Source of the DNA: Arcticibacter tournemirensis
Lineage (GTDB): Bacteria > Bacteroidota > Bacteroidia > Sphingobacteriales > Sphingobacteriaceae
NCBI RefSeq assembly: GCF_006716645.1
Contig: NZ_VFPL01000001.1
Coordinates: forward strand, 5,022,001-5,086,000
Length of the DNA stretch: 64,000 nucleotides
Direction of reading: 5' to 3'
Position numbers and translations under genes: made by a program. Position 1 is the stretch's first letter. Every line of letters begins with the position of its first letter. Below the pieces are notes generated by a model. That model had not been told where the DNA came from. It did no database searches and saw only the letters and a program-made list of their open reading frames with translations. Shown here one piece after another: positions 7,653 through 16,913 of this stretch.

Positions 7653-8909
7653 ATGCGCAGACTAAATATCGTTTTACTTCTGATTTTCATTACGATCAGT
7701 GCGCGGGCGGCTTCCATGTTAATACCCATGGATGAAGAACAGAAGAACCACCTGAAGGCATACGGCCTTACCTACTGGGTATTAAAAAATGGGCTCGAAT
7801 CAAACTGGCTGCTTAACTATAGAGGCGGCAGTTTTCTGATGAACTACAACCAAAACGTAGAAAGCGAATGTAAGATCAGAGGAATATCCTATGAAGTGCT
7901 GGCAGACGCAAAGGCAAGTGCTATTCTGACGGAAATCAGCAACCCCGAAGTGAACATGGAAATTGTTAAGCTCGAAAAAGCGCCAAAGATTGCTGTTTAC
8001 TCGCCAAAAAACAAGTTGCCATGGGACGATGCAGTTACATTGGTACTTACCTATGCTGAAATCCCTTACGACATAGTCTATGATGAAGAAGTGTTGAAAG
8101 GCGAATTGCCTAAATACGACTGGCTGCACCTCCATCATGAAGATTTTACAGGTCAGTACGGACGGTTCTGGTCGGCTTTTCGCACTGCACCCTGGTATAC
8201 TGAAGATGTAAAGCTGCAGGAAGCTACAGCCCGGAAACTGGGCTACAAGAAAGTATCGCAAATGAAATTGGCAGTGGCAAAATCTATAAGGGCCTTCTGT
8301 GCTGGCGGCGGCTTTCTTTTCGCCATGTGCTCGGGCACCGATAGCTTTGATATAGCGCTTGCTGCCGAGGGGACTGATATCTGCGAAAGCATGTTTGATG
8401 GAGATGGCGCCGACCCTAATGCTCAGTCAAAATTGGATTTTAACCAGACATTCGCTTTTCAAAACTTTAATATTGACCTTAATCCCTATAATTATGAATT
8501 CTCGAATATCGATGTAACCCAGTCACGAACGCTGCAGCAAACAGAAGACTTCTTTACGTTATTCGATTTTTCAGCTAAATGGGATATTATTCCGACCATT
8601 CTAACCCAGAATCACGACAAAGTAGTAAAGGGTTTTATGGGACAAACCACAGCTTTCAGAAAGTCTGTTCTCAAACCGGATGTACTGGTGATGGGAGAAA
8701 CAAAAATTGCAGATGAAGCACGTTACATACACGGCGAATTTGGGAAAGGGCAATGGACATTCTACGGGGGGCACGATCCCGAAGATTATCAGCACGCTAT
8801 TGGCGACCCGCCTACCGATCTTAGTCTACACCCCAATTCCACCGGATACCGGCTCATCCTAAACAACGTACTGTTTCCCGCAGCAAAAAAGAAGAAGCAA
8901 AAAACATAA
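7653..8909 (+). CDS. Secreted amidotransferase-like protein ('asparagine synthetase B' of Bacteroidota)
   Basis: A 418-residue exported protein with a signal peptide (residues 1-20, ending ISARAAS). The segment SMLIPMDEEQKNHLKAYGLTYWVLKNGLESNWLLNYRGGSF is the hallmark of a Bacteroidota family usually labelled asparagine synthetase B. From about residue 110 it looks like a class-I glutamine amidotransferase/ThuA-type fold: PKIAVYSPKNKLPWDDAVTLVL, IPYDIVYDEEVLKGELPKYDWLHLHHEDFTGQYG, and GGGFLFAMCSGTDSFDIAL, where a Cys sits at the nucleophile elbow. The late segment HGEFGKGQWTFYGGHDPEDYQH closes the fold. I see no synthetase domain, so the asparagine-synthetase name is doubtful. Real activity is unknown. 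Confidence 0.75.
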   Translation: MRRLNIVLLLIFITISARAASMLIPMDEEQKNHLKAYGLTYWVLKNGLESNWLLNYRGGSFLMNYNQNVESECKIRGISYEVLADAKASAILTEISNPEVNMEIVKLEKAPKIAVYSPKNKLPWDDAVTLVLTYAEIPYDIVYDEEVLKGELPKYDWLHLHHEDFTGQYGRFWSAFRTAPWYTEDVKLQEATARKLGYKKVSQMKLAVAKSIRAFCAGGGFLFAMCSGTDSFDIALAAEGTDICESMFDGDGADPNAQSKLDFNQTFAFQNFNIDLNPYNYEFSNIDVTQSRTLQQTEDFFTLFDFSAKWDIIPTILTQNHDKVVKGFMGQTTAFRKSVLKPDVLVMGETKIADEARYIHGEFGKGQWTFYGGHDPEDYQHAIGDPPTDLSLHPNSTGYRLILNNVLFPAAKKKKQKT

Positions 8910-8948
8910 AGAAGGCCCGTGTCTTTCGGAATGTATCAGCAGGGCGAG

Positions 8949-9106
8949 AGTTGAGTTATAGGTTGGGGTTGCAGGTTGTAAGTTGTAAGTTGCAGGATGC
9001 GGGTTGCAGGCCACCAGGACAAAAGTCAAAATCGCTTTAATTTCTTGTAAAAGAATGATATAAAGCATCTTATACTTATTACATACAACTTATTACTTAC
9101 AACCAG
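8949..9106. repeat. Word-repeat spacer, GTTGCAGGTTGTAAGTTG type
   Basis: 8949-9011 repeats GTTGCAGG, GTTGTAAG and GGTTGGGG; about 9078-9105 holds the complement (ACATACAACTTATTACTTACAACC). It lies between the converging secreted-protein and porin genes. Confidence 0.55.
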
Positions 9107-9108
9107 CT

Positions 9109-11079
9109 TTAATCGTAAAAATTCCAGCTCACGCCATATTTCAACAGGGCGCTTGGCATAGGATATCTGTTCACTGTATAGTATCCTTTTGAGAACAGTC
9201 CCTGGTTGAGGTAATCATAGCGGACAAATATATTTGCTCTCCGCAGTGAAAACCTCGCCCACACGTCTACGATAGGATATGACGAGAATTTAGCAGGATA
9301 GCCATTATAGAATTGACTAATATTTATGGCGTATGAAGGTGCCAGGAAAGCTGTATTCATCTTTACGTCGAACCCAAGATTTGCAGCAAGAGCGTTCTTA
9401 AAGAACCTGTTGCCGTAGTAAAAACTATTATAGGTATAAAACTCAGGTACCCTAAGCAAATCCTGATAATCTGTCTTTTGGTATACAGCGTAGCTTTCCA
9501 GGTTGAAATTACCCATTCTGAATGTTTTACCTGCCGAGAGCTTCAACATACTGATGTTGCCCCCTTCCTGCCGGGGCTCTATTACATTAGGGAATGTAGT
9601 TTCTGCCAGGTACAGATAGTTAGTCATTAGAAAATATTCCGCTTTAAGGTTAAACCGGTATTTGGGATTAACATAAGCGAACGACAAGTTATTTATTTTG
9701 GTCTTATCAAAGCTATTATCCCAGTTGTGATAAGTATAATTCAACCTATCATAAATTTGTTCGGGCGACTTATTCTGCGAATAGGCTCCCAGAATGATCC
9801 GGCCAACTGAACGGCTCAGGTTAAATTGTGCCTGCGCCTCATAAAGAAAATCACCAGCGTTTCTCCCCTGAAAAACCTGCTGAAGGTTCCCGTTTATAGT
9901 AACACGGTTACTGAAACGGTATCCGATATTGCCCTTGAAGGTTATATTCTGAAAACTCAGGTCATACCCCTCCTGATTATATTTGTAAAGGTCGTGCTGC
10001 AATCCCAGGTCGAGCTTCACTTCATTTTTAATAAAGCTTACAGCCTTCCCCCTGAGGTAAAAACTATACATAAACTCATTTCTGAAGTTACTCACCGTGG
10101 TAGTATCAACAACAAGAGCGGCATCATTGGCAATGTCGGGGAAAACATTATAAGGGTCGGCGTCATTTTTATAAAAGCGGTAGAAGTCTTTTGTATAGTT
10201 TAAAGAATGCGACAAACGCTGCGTTGGTAATACCTTAGACGCCGAATCTTTAACAAGGCTATCAATCCTGCCGATATAGTAAAACTGTTTCAAAAAGAAA
10301 CCTTTCTGCTTCGACGTCTGCCGTACCGGGTCACTTGAATTATTTAGCCTGACCGTTTCCTGCGCGGCTCCCAGAGTGCTGGTAGAATTGAATATGGTGT
10401 CGTTAAGCACCGACCCGTTCTCCTCCGTCTTTAACGTATTGAAAAGTCCGTTCACCATAATATTATACCTCTTCTTTGGTGATTCATACCAGGTGAAAAC
10501 AGCAGCATTCATGTGGTCGGCATTCTGATTACGATATGTTCCGCGTGCCCCGATTCGAAAATAATTGGCACCTACATTCCAGTTCGGTTTTATATTCTGA
10601 GTGTGTATCACCCTGAGGATTTGTTCGGCAGTGGATCCATTGACATAGTAAAGTGAGGTAAATGGCGTCCGGGCACGGTAATATCTCAGAGAGTCCTGCG
10701 TGAGGCGATAAATATCCATCGAATGAAAACCAGGATCAAAACCAATAGTCTTCGAGGGGTTAAATAGCATCTCCCTGTATGGAAGACCCAGATTCCCAAG
10801 GTTGACTGTAGGTCTTTCAGGCTGATTCAGTGGATTATAGTTATGAAAACGATATAAAGTGGTATCGATGGGCACCGTTTGCGTACTGTCTTTCAGCAAA
10901 CCAAGGTTTGTGTACCTGATATATTTCGAATTAAAGATGAGTGTATCACGGGCCGCTTCCTCAAGCTTTCGAAGAGAATCCAGATCCGAGCCCTGCTCTG
11001 CCTTAACCGGCTCCTGTGCAAACGCTTGGATCCCTAACAGCATAAGCACTCCCGTAAGTACAACTAATAAATATTTCAT
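9109..11079 (-). CDS. Putative porin (Porin_10 family)
   Basis: Outer-membrane beta-barrel protein of 656 residues. It has a signal peptide (residues 1-21, ..LGIQAFAQ), then an N-terminal extension with repeated short motifs (DTLIFNSKYIRYTNLGLLKDST). The long remainder is strands of alternating aromatic residues (NVGANYFRIGARGTYRNQN, YNIMVNGLFNTLKTEE, FRLSLGYRF-like), ending in aromatic residues (..YGVSWNFYD), as usual for barrels. The pattern matches the Bacteroidota 'putative porin' family. It is last in the run lpxK - pnp - porin, 10 bases behind pnp. The cargo is unknown. Confidence 0.82.
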   Translation of the reverse strand: MKYLLVVLTGVLMLLGIQAFAQEPVKAEQGSDLDSLRKLEEAARDTLIFNSKYIRYTNLGLLKDSTQTVPIDTTLYRFHNYNPLNQPERPTVNLGNLGLPYREMLFNPSKTIGFDPGFHSMDIYRLTQDSLRYYRARTPFTSLYYVNGSTAEQILRVIHTQNIKPNWNVGANYFRIGARGTYRNQNADHMNAAVFTWYESPKKRYNIMVNGLFNTLKTEENGSVLNDTIFNSTSTLGAAQETVRLNNSSDPVRQTSKQKGFFLKQFYYIGRIDSLVKDSASKVLPTQRLSHSLNYTKDFYRFYKNDADPYNVFPDIANDAALVVDTTTVSNFRNEFMYSFYLRGKAVSFIKNEVKLDLGLQHDLYKYNQEGYDLSFQNITFKGNIGYRFSNRVTINGNLQQVFQGRNAGDFLYEAQAQFNLSRSVGRIILGAYSQNKSPEQIYDRLNYTYHNWDNSFDKTKINNLSFAYVNPKYRFNLKAEYFLMTNYLYLAETTFPNVIEPRQEGGNISMLKLSAGKTFRMGNFNLESYAVYQKTDYQDLLRVPEFYTYNSFYYGNRFFKNALAANLGFDVKMNTAFLAPSYAINISQFYNGYPAKFSSYPIVDVWARFSLRRANIFVRYDYLNQGLFSKGYYTVNRYPMPSALLKYGVSWNFYD

Positions 11080-11089
11080 TAAAAATATA

Positions 11090-11905
11090 TTATAAAGTAG
11101 CCAGCAGCTCTTTAAGGATCAGTGTCATCTTAGGTTCAGCTCCCTCAGCAACCTTTAGTATCTCTTCTACGGATATCGGATCAGGACTCGTCTGAAAGCC
11201 CTCATCTGTGATGACCGAGACAGCAAACACCGGAAGCCCCATATGATTTGCAACAATAACTTCCGGAACAGTACTCATGCCAACCGCATCACCCCCAATT
11301 ATACGAAGATATCTATACTCTGCACGGGTTTCAAGATTTGGCCCTGCCACCGATACGTAAACGCCCTTATTGCATCTAATGTTATTAGCCTTTGCTATTT
11401 CAAGCGCTTTTTCTATCATTTCCTGACTATAAGGCCTGCTCATATCAGGAAAACGCGGACCGAAATCATCGTAATTCCTGCCTCTCAATGGATTATCCGG
11501 TTGAAGGTTGATATGATCTTCAATGATCATCAGATCGCCTTTAACAATCTCAGGGTTCAGTGAGCCGCTCGCATTTGACACAAATAAATGTTTAATCCCC
11601 AGCGCCTTCATCACTCTTACCGGAAAAGTGATCTGCTTCATATCATATCCTTCATAATAATGAAGTCGTCCCTGCATTGCTACAACCTTCTTCCCTTGTA
11701 AAGTACCAAAGATCAATCGTCCGGAATGAAATTCTACGGTTGAAATGGGAAAATCAGGAATATTGGTGTACATCAGCTTGTGCTGTATTTCAATTTCACT
11801 CACCAACCCACCCAGGCCTGTTCCAAGTATAATACCCACTTCAGGCTCAAAATCGCCGATACGTTTTTTAATGTACTCTGTTGTGCTGTAAATGTTCTGA
11901 AACAT
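11090..11905 (-). CDS. Purine-nucleoside phosphorylase
   Basis: Purine salvage enzyme that splits (deoxy)inosine and guanosine with phosphate. At 271 residues it has the size of the trimeric class (PNP-I). Motifs: ILGTGLGGL (phosphate site, about residues 26-34), HSGRL, MQGRLHYYEGY (H and Y of the active site), VSNASGSLNP, and the base-site segment SVAGPNLETRAEYRYLRIIGGDAVGMSTVPEVIVANH with Glu and the later Asn-type loop. Its start lies inside the end of lpxK (38 bases of overlap), which indicates co-transcription and probable translational coupling. Confidence 0.94.
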   Translation of the reverse strand: MFQNIYSTTEYIKKRIGDFEPEVGIILGTGLGGLVSEIEIQHKLMYTNIPDFPISTVEFHSGRLIFGTLQGKKVVAMQGRLHYYEGYDMKQITFPVRVMKALGIKHLFVSNASGSLNPEIVKGDLMIIEDHINLQPDNPLRGRNYDDFGPRFPDMSRPYSQEMIEKALEIAKANNIRCNKGVYVSVAGPNLETRAEYRYLRIIGGDAVGMSTVPEVIVANHMGLPVFAVSVITDEGFQTSPDPISVEEILKVAEGAEPKMTLILKELLATL

Positions 11906-12941
11906 ATCTTTCTATTAAATAATCAAATTTATTTGCATCGGGTTCATGTATGCGTGCCCTTACCGGCAGATAATAAACCGGGAGAGCCGACAAAAGTTCA
12001 GTAAGCTCAGGATCCATCAGCCGCTGAGAGTCTTTCTCAGTGGTGACGATCAACTTTAAGGCCGCTCTATCCTGTTTAAAATCTTCTGCAAGTTTAGCAA
12101 TATTTTTCGTGCTGAAAGGATGATGATCGGGGTAATCGTAATGACTGATCTTATTGGTATAGCCTTCCAGCTTACTTAACAGAGGAGAGGGATTGGCTAT
12201 ACCTGTAATAAGGAATAGCCGCGTCTCCTGATCTATCTTATCGAGCGGAATTTCCTGCCCTTCTCCAAATAAGGGAATAAGGTTCCCATACTCAAGAAAA
12301 GAAAAATATATTGATTGATAACTAAAAGGCTTGAGCCGTCGTACCATCCACGTTTTGTGTTCGGGTGAAAGCACCTCAGGAGTCTTGGTTACCACCAGCA
12401 CATCCGCCCTTTTTCTTCCCCAAAAAGGTTCTCTTAAATTTCCCGCGGGGAGCACCAGCATAAAATCACGAAGACGCGTATAATCAAACAGAAGGATATT
12501 AAGACCTGGTTTGACAGCCCTGTGTTGAAAGGCATCGTCCAGGATAATCACCTCATGATCGTTGCGGAGATTCTCAATACCAGTTACTCTCTTCTCGGCG
12601 ACGGCCACGGTGATCGGGACAAACTTACGCCTGAACTGAAGAGGTTCGTCGCCCGCCTGCTGCGCTGTATCCGAAGTTTCTACGATTCTGAACCCTTTAG
12701 TCTTTCGCCCATACCCACGGCTAAGAACTGCAACTTTCCGTTGATCCTTCAGCAAACGGATAATGTATTCAGCCATGGGGCTCTTTCCGGCGCCACCTAC
12801 TGCAAGATTTCCGATACAGATCACCGGAAGATCAAATTTTCGCGACGAAAAAATACCGGCGTCATACGCAGCATTCCGTAGCAAAATAATCAATCCGTAC
12901 AGCCATGAAAATGGAAGCAAAAGAAGACGCAAATATTGCAT
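11868..12941 (-). CDS. lpxK: Tetraacyldisaccharide 4'-kinase LpxK
   Basis: Phosphorylates the 4' position of the lipid A disaccharide precursor at the inner membrane. The 357-residue protein has an N-terminal membrane-associating helix (LLLLPFSWLYGLIILLRNAAY), then the P-loop region VICIGNLAVGGAGKSPMAEYII and the following VAVLSRGYGRKTKG. Diagnostic segments are GDEPLQFRRKF, ILDDAFQHRAVKPGLNILLFDYTRL and RLPAGNLREP-like LPAGNLREPFWGRKRADVLVVTKTP. Length is normal. First gene of a run with pnp and the porin; the 3' end overlaps pnp by 38 bases. Confidence 0.95.
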   Translation of the reverse strand: MQYLRLLLLPFSWLYGLIILLRNAAYDAGIFSSRKFDLPVICIGNLAVGGAGKSPMAEYIIRLLKDQRKVAVLSRGYGRKTKGFRIVETSDTAQQAGDEPLQFRRKFVPITVAVAEKRVTGIENLRNDHEVIILDDAFQHRAVKPGLNILLFDYTRLRDFMLVLPAGNLREPFWGRKRADVLVVTKTPEVLSPEHKTWMVRRLKPFSYQSIYFSFLEYGNLIPLFGEGQEIPLDKIDQETRLFLITGIANPSPLLSKLEGYTNKISHYDYPDHHPFSTKNIAKLAEDFKQDRAALKLIVTTEKDSQRLMDPELTELLSALPVYYLPVRARIHEPDANKFDYLIERYVSEHLQHNRVH

Positions 12942-13122
12942 GCCGTAAAAATAGGGTTAAATTAACGAGCTGCAAACAAATATGCAGCTGCATCAAATAC
13001 ACTAATATGCAAAGGTGGGCAGATTTTTATGCCAGAAATAGCAAGTATTCCCAACATTCGAAAATTATTCTTGCAAATTCAAAAATTAAATCATTGCTTT
13101 GCATTTCAAAGTTCTTTTACAA

Positions 13123-13743
13123 ATGAAAGAAAAAGACATTTATTCGGAGCTTAGTTCTATCAGAAGTTTGATGGAGCGATCCTCTAAATTTATTTCACTG
13201 AGTGGGCTCTCAGGCATTTTAGCGGGCATATACGCGCTGATCGGCGCCGGCATCGCTTATAAACTGGTTTATAGCGGGAATGCTGGTCTTGGTTACAGGG
13301 ACTTCTATATCAACGAGCCTCTGATTTTATGGCAACTCTTTTTCATCGCGGCAACGGTATTAGTTCTTTCGCTCATTACGGGGGTTTGGTTAACCATCCG
13401 TCAGGCTCGTAAGAAAGGAGAAAACGTTTGGAATCCTGTTAGCAAACGATTACTTGTAAACATGTCAATCCCGTTATTCACAGGCGGCTTTTTTATCCTG
13501 ATACTGCTGCTCCGCGGGGAATATGGTATCATAGCGCCTTCCTGTCTGATATTCTATGGCCTGGCCCTCATCGCAGGCAGCCATTACACTTTTTCAGATG
13601 TAAAATGGCTTGGGTTCTTCGAGATTGTTCTTGGCCTGGCAGCGGCCTTACTTCCAGGTTATGGAATAGTATTCTGGACAATCGGATTTAGCCTGCTCCA
13701 TATAATTTACGGCTCTGTTATGCATTTTAAATACAATAAGTGA
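13123..13743 (+). CDS. Conserved multi-pass membrane protein
   Basis: A 206-residue inner-membrane protein starting at ATG 13123; an in-frame TTG 24 bases upstream is less likely because MKEKDIYSELSSIRSLMERSSKFISLSGLSGI is the usual soluble N-terminus of this type. About six hydrophobic segments follow: SGLSGILAGIYALIGAGIAY, LWQLFFIAATVLVLSLITGVWL, LLVNMSIPLFTGGFFILILLL, IIAPSCLIFYGLALIAG, FFEIVLGLAAALLPG and IVFWTIGFSLLHIIYG. It overlaps the following winged-helix gene in a GTGA arrangement, so the two are translationally coupled. This pairing of membrane protein and small regulator is common in Bacteroidota. The function is unknown. Confidence 0.72.
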   Translation: MKEKDIYSELSSIRSLMERSSKFISLSGLSGILAGIYALIGAGIAYKLVYSGNAGLGYRDFYINEPLILWQLFFIAATVLVLSLITGVWLTIRQARKKGENVWNPVSKRLLVNMSIPLFTGGFFILILLLRGEYGIIAPSCLIFYGLALIAGSHYTFSDVKWLGFFEIVLGLAAALLPGYGIVFWTIGFSLLHIIYGSVMHFKYNK

Positions 13744-14045
13744 AAATTCCATTAGAACAATTTGATAAAGCTTTTGAAAACCGGCTGCGTCTCCAGATAA
13801 TGAGCGTACTGGTAGCCAACGAGAGTTACGATTTTAACTCTCTGAAAGAGCTATTGAATGCAACCGACGGAAATCTTGCCTCCCATCTTAAAGCCCTGGA
13901 AAAAGAACAATATATCACTGTAGAAAAAAGTTTCATAGGCCGTAAACCCAACACCCGCTACTCTGCTTCAGCGACAGGTCGTAATGCTTTTAAAAAACAT
14001 CTTGAAGCCCTCGAAAATTTAATCAGGCAACAAAAAAAGAATTAA
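13740..14045 (+). CDS. Winged-helix transcriptional regulator
   Basis: A 101-residue DNA-binding protein starting with GTG at 13740, where the preceding membrane gene's stop TGA overlaps it. The whole protein is one winged helix-turn-helix: FENRLRLQIMSVLVANESYDFNSLKELLNATDGNLASHLKALEKEQYITVEKSF (helices and recognition helix) with a wing at RKPNTRYSASATGRNAFKKHLEAL. This is the HTH_34/ArsR-MarR-like type. It most likely represses its own membrane-protein operon, judging from coupling; the signal is unknown. Confidence 0.85.
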   Translation: MKIPLEQFDKAFENRLRLQIMSVLVANESYDFNSLKELLNATDGNLASHLKALEKEQYITVEKSFIGRKPNTRYSASATGRNAFKKHLEALENLIRQQKKN

Positions 14046-14200
14046 TTCAGCCCCCTCTTCCTTTATAAAAGTCGCCTTATTACCATGCCTAAAGTGCACA
14101 TGACATTTTATCAGGGCATCCCTTATTTGGTAACAAATGAGGAGTAAATCAGGTCGTAAATATGCTTCAATTTGTATTGTAAATAACGAAGCAATACAAA

Positions 14201-14806
14201 ATGAAAAAACACAATTTTATTATGATTCTGGGGATCCTGTTTCTTCAAAACTATTCAATAGCTCAGGATACAACAAGCTGTGGCGAGCATAAGGTGAACA
14301 TACCACATTATAAAGCAGAGCAAGCATTTGAGGTAGAATCCTTATTTCCAATGTTCTTTACAGGTGGGTTTCATGCAGCTATTGGATATAGATATGGCAA
14401 GTTTCGCCTCAGGGCAAGTGTCATCAACGGAGGAGATTACAATGCCGAGCCCGCCGGACTGGATAATCAAAAGGATACGTTCAAACGGTTCTATAAAACC
14501 TCGCCGGGCTTTTTTCTGGGATACAACATATGGAAAAATCTTGAAACCTATACTTTCGTAGAAATGCACACTTTTGCTGTAGAACAGAAAGCCACAGGAA
14601 GGAGACAGAACATACGCAGTAATGATTTTGGAGGAGGTGTCAGCTACCAGTTTTTCTTTGGCAAATATGTATACCTTCAGCCTGGATTACACCTGTATTT
14701 GCGGAGCGACAAAAGTCGTGATTTTAACGGAGAAAGATATACTATTCCTAATGCCGATATTTCTCCTGTTATACGCATAGGATTCAGAATTTGGGAGAAA
14801 CAGTAA
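14201..14806 (+). CDS. Secreted beta-barrel-like hypothetical protein
   Basis: A 201-residue protein with an N-terminal signal peptide (residues 1-21, FLQNYSIAQ). The mature part looks like a small outer-membrane beta barrel: SLFPMFFTGGFHAAIGYRYGKFRLRASV, FKRFYKTSPGFFLGYNIWKNLETYTFVEMHTFAVEQ, SNDFGGGVSYQFFFGKYVYLQPGLHLYL, and the end ISPVIRIGFRIWEKQ. These are alternating aromatic/polar strands with the barrel-type terminal aromatic. The Cys after the signal is at TTSCGEHKVN. It sits 155 bases after the winged-helix gene and before a Crp-type regulator that may control it. No named family is recognised. Confidence 0.6.
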   Translation: MKKHNFIMILGILFLQNYSIAQDTTSCGEHKVNIPHYKAEQAFEVESLFPMFFTGGFHAAIGYRYGKFRLRASVINGGDYNAEPAGLDNQKDTFKRFYKTSPGFFLGYNIWKNLETYTFVEMHTFAVEQKATGRRQNIRSNDFGGGVSYQFFFGKYVYLQPGLHLYLRSDKSRDFNGERYTIPNADISPVIRIGFRIWEKQ

Positions 14807-14893
14807 GCAGACAATTTTTACGGGCTAATGTTCTCTTTACTCCGGTATATTCCATTTCAAGGCACGTTTATAACCAGTATCTTTGATGGTATA

Positions 14894-15487
14894 ATGGGAA
14901 CAGCCATCGACCTGAAAGATCAGGTACTAAAAGTATGCAATCTGAATGAAAAGGAGTGGGATATCTTTTCCAGCCATATCCGTTATAAAGAAGTACAAGG
15001 GAATCAATTTCTGCTCAGACAGGGGAATATTTGTGATTTTGTTGGCTTTATCAGGTCGGGAAGCTTTGTATATTCACGTTTCCTTGAAAACGGAGAAAGC
15101 TTCACTACTGATTTTGGATTTGCCGGGCACTGGATTACGGATATCTACAGCCGCCTCAACCATTTACCGTCTTTTTTGAATATTATCGCATTGGAGCGGT
15201 CGGAGGTGTATTTGCTTCAGAGTGAAGTATTGGATGAGCTGTATATAAAGATACCAAAGCTAGAACGTCTTGGAAGAGTATTGACAGAGAATGCTTTTAT
15301 GCGCATTGTGAGGCAGACATTGAACCTTCAGATATCTGATGCTAAAGAACGCTATCTCCAGCTAATTCATGATGAGCCTGAGATAATACAAAAAATCCCA
15401 CTTTATCATATTGCTAATTACCTGGGCATTGCCCCGAAGTCGCTCAGTCGCATCAGGAAAGAAATTGTAACAGGGAATCCTAAATGA
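14894..15487 (+). CDS. Crp/Fnr-family transcriptional regulator
   Basis: A cAMP-receptor-type protein with an N-terminal cyclic-nucleotide-binding beta roll (YKEVQGNQFLLRQGNICDFVGFIRSGSFVYSRFLENGESFTTDFG) and a C-terminal HTH (LYHIANYLGIAPKSLSRIRKEI, about the last 25 residues). I chose the start at 14894 (MGTAIDLKDQV..): 197 residues, the usual length. The frame extends upstream to an ATG at 14828, which would add a hydrophobic 22-residue piece not expected in this family. Bacteroidota members often lack the residues needed for cAMP, and here the ligand is unknown. The target may be the preceding barrel gene. Confidence 0.85.
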   Translation: MGTAIDLKDQVLKVCNLNEKEWDIFSSHIRYKEVQGNQFLLRQGNICDFVGFIRSGSFVYSRFLENGESFTTDFGFAGHWITDIYSRLNHLPSFLNIIALERSEVYLLQSEVLDELYIKIPKLERLGRVLTENAFMRIVRQTLNLQISDAKERYLQLIHDEPEIIQKIPLYHIANYLGIAPKSLSRIRKEIVTGNPK

Positions 15488-15493
15488 TGCTTT

Positions 15494-16789
15494 TCAGGAA
15501 TTACTACTTGTTATCTCCAATTCCTCACTTCCACTCAGCAGGCCCAGCGTACTGGCCAGAGCAGCTTCCACTGTTCCTCCGTAAATACCCTGATAGGCAG
15601 CTTCTCCGGCAAAATAGATCGTGTCTGCTACAGGCGCAGCAAGTACTTCAGAGGGTTGCGGAACACTTACAGTCGGATAGGTATAGGCACCGTTTGCAAA
15701 CGGATTAGCGGCCCAGTTAGAGATCTTAAAGGCTAAAAGAGATTTTTTTAGTTCTGCCCTTTCCATATCAAATATTCTGCTTAATGAGTGTAAAGCCATT
15801 TCCAGCAGCTCGTCTTCAGTTGCATTACGGTAAGATTCGGCATCCGGACCGCCCAGCCATCCTGTAAGTACCGGATGGCTCAATGGGTACTGTGTCCACC
15901 ATGTAGGAAAAGCTTCATCGGAAAATATAAAGCCTGTATCAGTACCCGTTTTCGCTTCCCAAAAGGCGCCTTCAAAATACAGCACCGCTTTTATGACAGA
16001 TCCAAAACCGATTGAACGGATCAGTGCGATCCTTTCAGGCAAAGGAGGATTAAACTCTATGGCACCGGGTTCAGTCACCTCCATCTTTAACACTCCGACT
16101 GGTACGGTAATAATAATCTTTTCAGCACTATAACAATTACCCGAAGAAGTTATAACTTCGGCAAAGCCCGTCCGCCAGTTGACTTTTTTTACAGTTTCTC
16201 TATAGCATATTTCGGCTCCATACAAAAGACATTCACTCTCCATAAAATCAATCAGCCGGCCGTATCCCCCTTCAATCCTGTATTGTTCGCCCTCTTCCTG
16301 CTGCCATTCCTTCGAGAGCGATAACGAACTGGCGTAGTCGGGGTCAGCAGCATCAAATCCTTTAGCAAAATCCAGCACCGACTCTCTCAACCCTTCATAT
16401 TTCTCTCCGCCAATATACCGGCTCAGAAATTCTGACAGGCTGATATCCTCTTTCAGCGACTTCAGTTTTTCCATTACAAGCGACCAGTCATCTTCGTCTC
16501 CCCGCTGTTCCTTGCCTTTAAACATTCTTACACTTTTTCCATCAACAGGATAATAATGGATTCCTGCCTCCTTAAGAAGGGCCATAGTGAGCGGAAGTTT
16601 CCCGTGTATAAATTCGGCACCTAACATCACGGGCTGAGGAAAACCGGGCTCCCGCAAATCTGCAATCCGTCCTCCTGCCCTGTCTGCAGCTTCGAGGATC
16701 AGTACTTTTTTAAAGTCCCTGGTTAGTTTACGGGCGGCAGCCAGGCCTGAGATACCAGCGCCAACTATAAGAACATCAAATTGTGGCAT
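15494..16789 (-). CDS. Flavin monoamine oxidase-family protein
   Basis: FAD-dependent amine oxidase of about 431 residues. The ADP-binding motif VLIVGAGISGLAAARKL is at the N-terminus, followed by VLILEAADRAGGRI; the second FAD segment near the C-terminus is TIYFAGEAAYQGIYGGTVEAALAS. The core has the amine-oxidase substrate-domain style (ITVPVGVLK, FNPPLPERIALIRSIGFGSVIKAVLYF). I prefer the ATG at 16789 (MPQFDVLIVGAG) over an upstream one at 16816, since the former starts right before the first beta strand. No signal peptide, so probably cytoplasmic. Substrate unknown; it faces the Crp-type gene with a 6-base gap. Confidence 0.87.
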   Translation of the reverse strand: MPQFDVLIVGAGISGLAAARKLTRDFKKVLILEAADRAGGRIADLREPGFPQPVMLGAEFIHGKLPLTMALLKEAGIHYYPVDGKSVRMFKGKEQRGDEDDWSLVMEKLKSLKEDISLSEFLSRYIGGEKYEGLRESVLDFAKGFDAADPDYASSLSLSKEWQQEEGEQYRIEGGYGRLIDFMESECLLYGAEICYRETVKKVNWRTGFAEVITSSGNCYSAEKIIITVPVGVLKMEVTEPGAIEFNPPLPERIALIRSIGFGSVIKAVLYFEGAFWEAKTGTDTGFIFSDEAFPTWWTQYPLSHPVLTGWLGGPDAESYRNATEDELLEMALHSLSRIFDMERAELKKSLLAFKISNWAANPFANGAYTYPTVSVPQPSEVLAAPVADTIYFAGEAAYQGIYGGTVEAALASTLGLLSGSEELEITSSNS

Positions 16790-16913
16790 ATTACCATCAT
16801 TATATGTTTTCAACAATTAGAGAAGCGACTAGTTTGCTATATAACACAAGCAGTGCTCTGCCTACTGTTACAATCAACAATAAAGTTTAAATGTATCAAT
16901 CATAAAGGATTTA

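Noticed and set aside
14828-14893. Upstream start of the Crp-type regulator
   Set aside because: Adds a hydrophobic 22-residue extension absent from the family; start at 14894 fits better.
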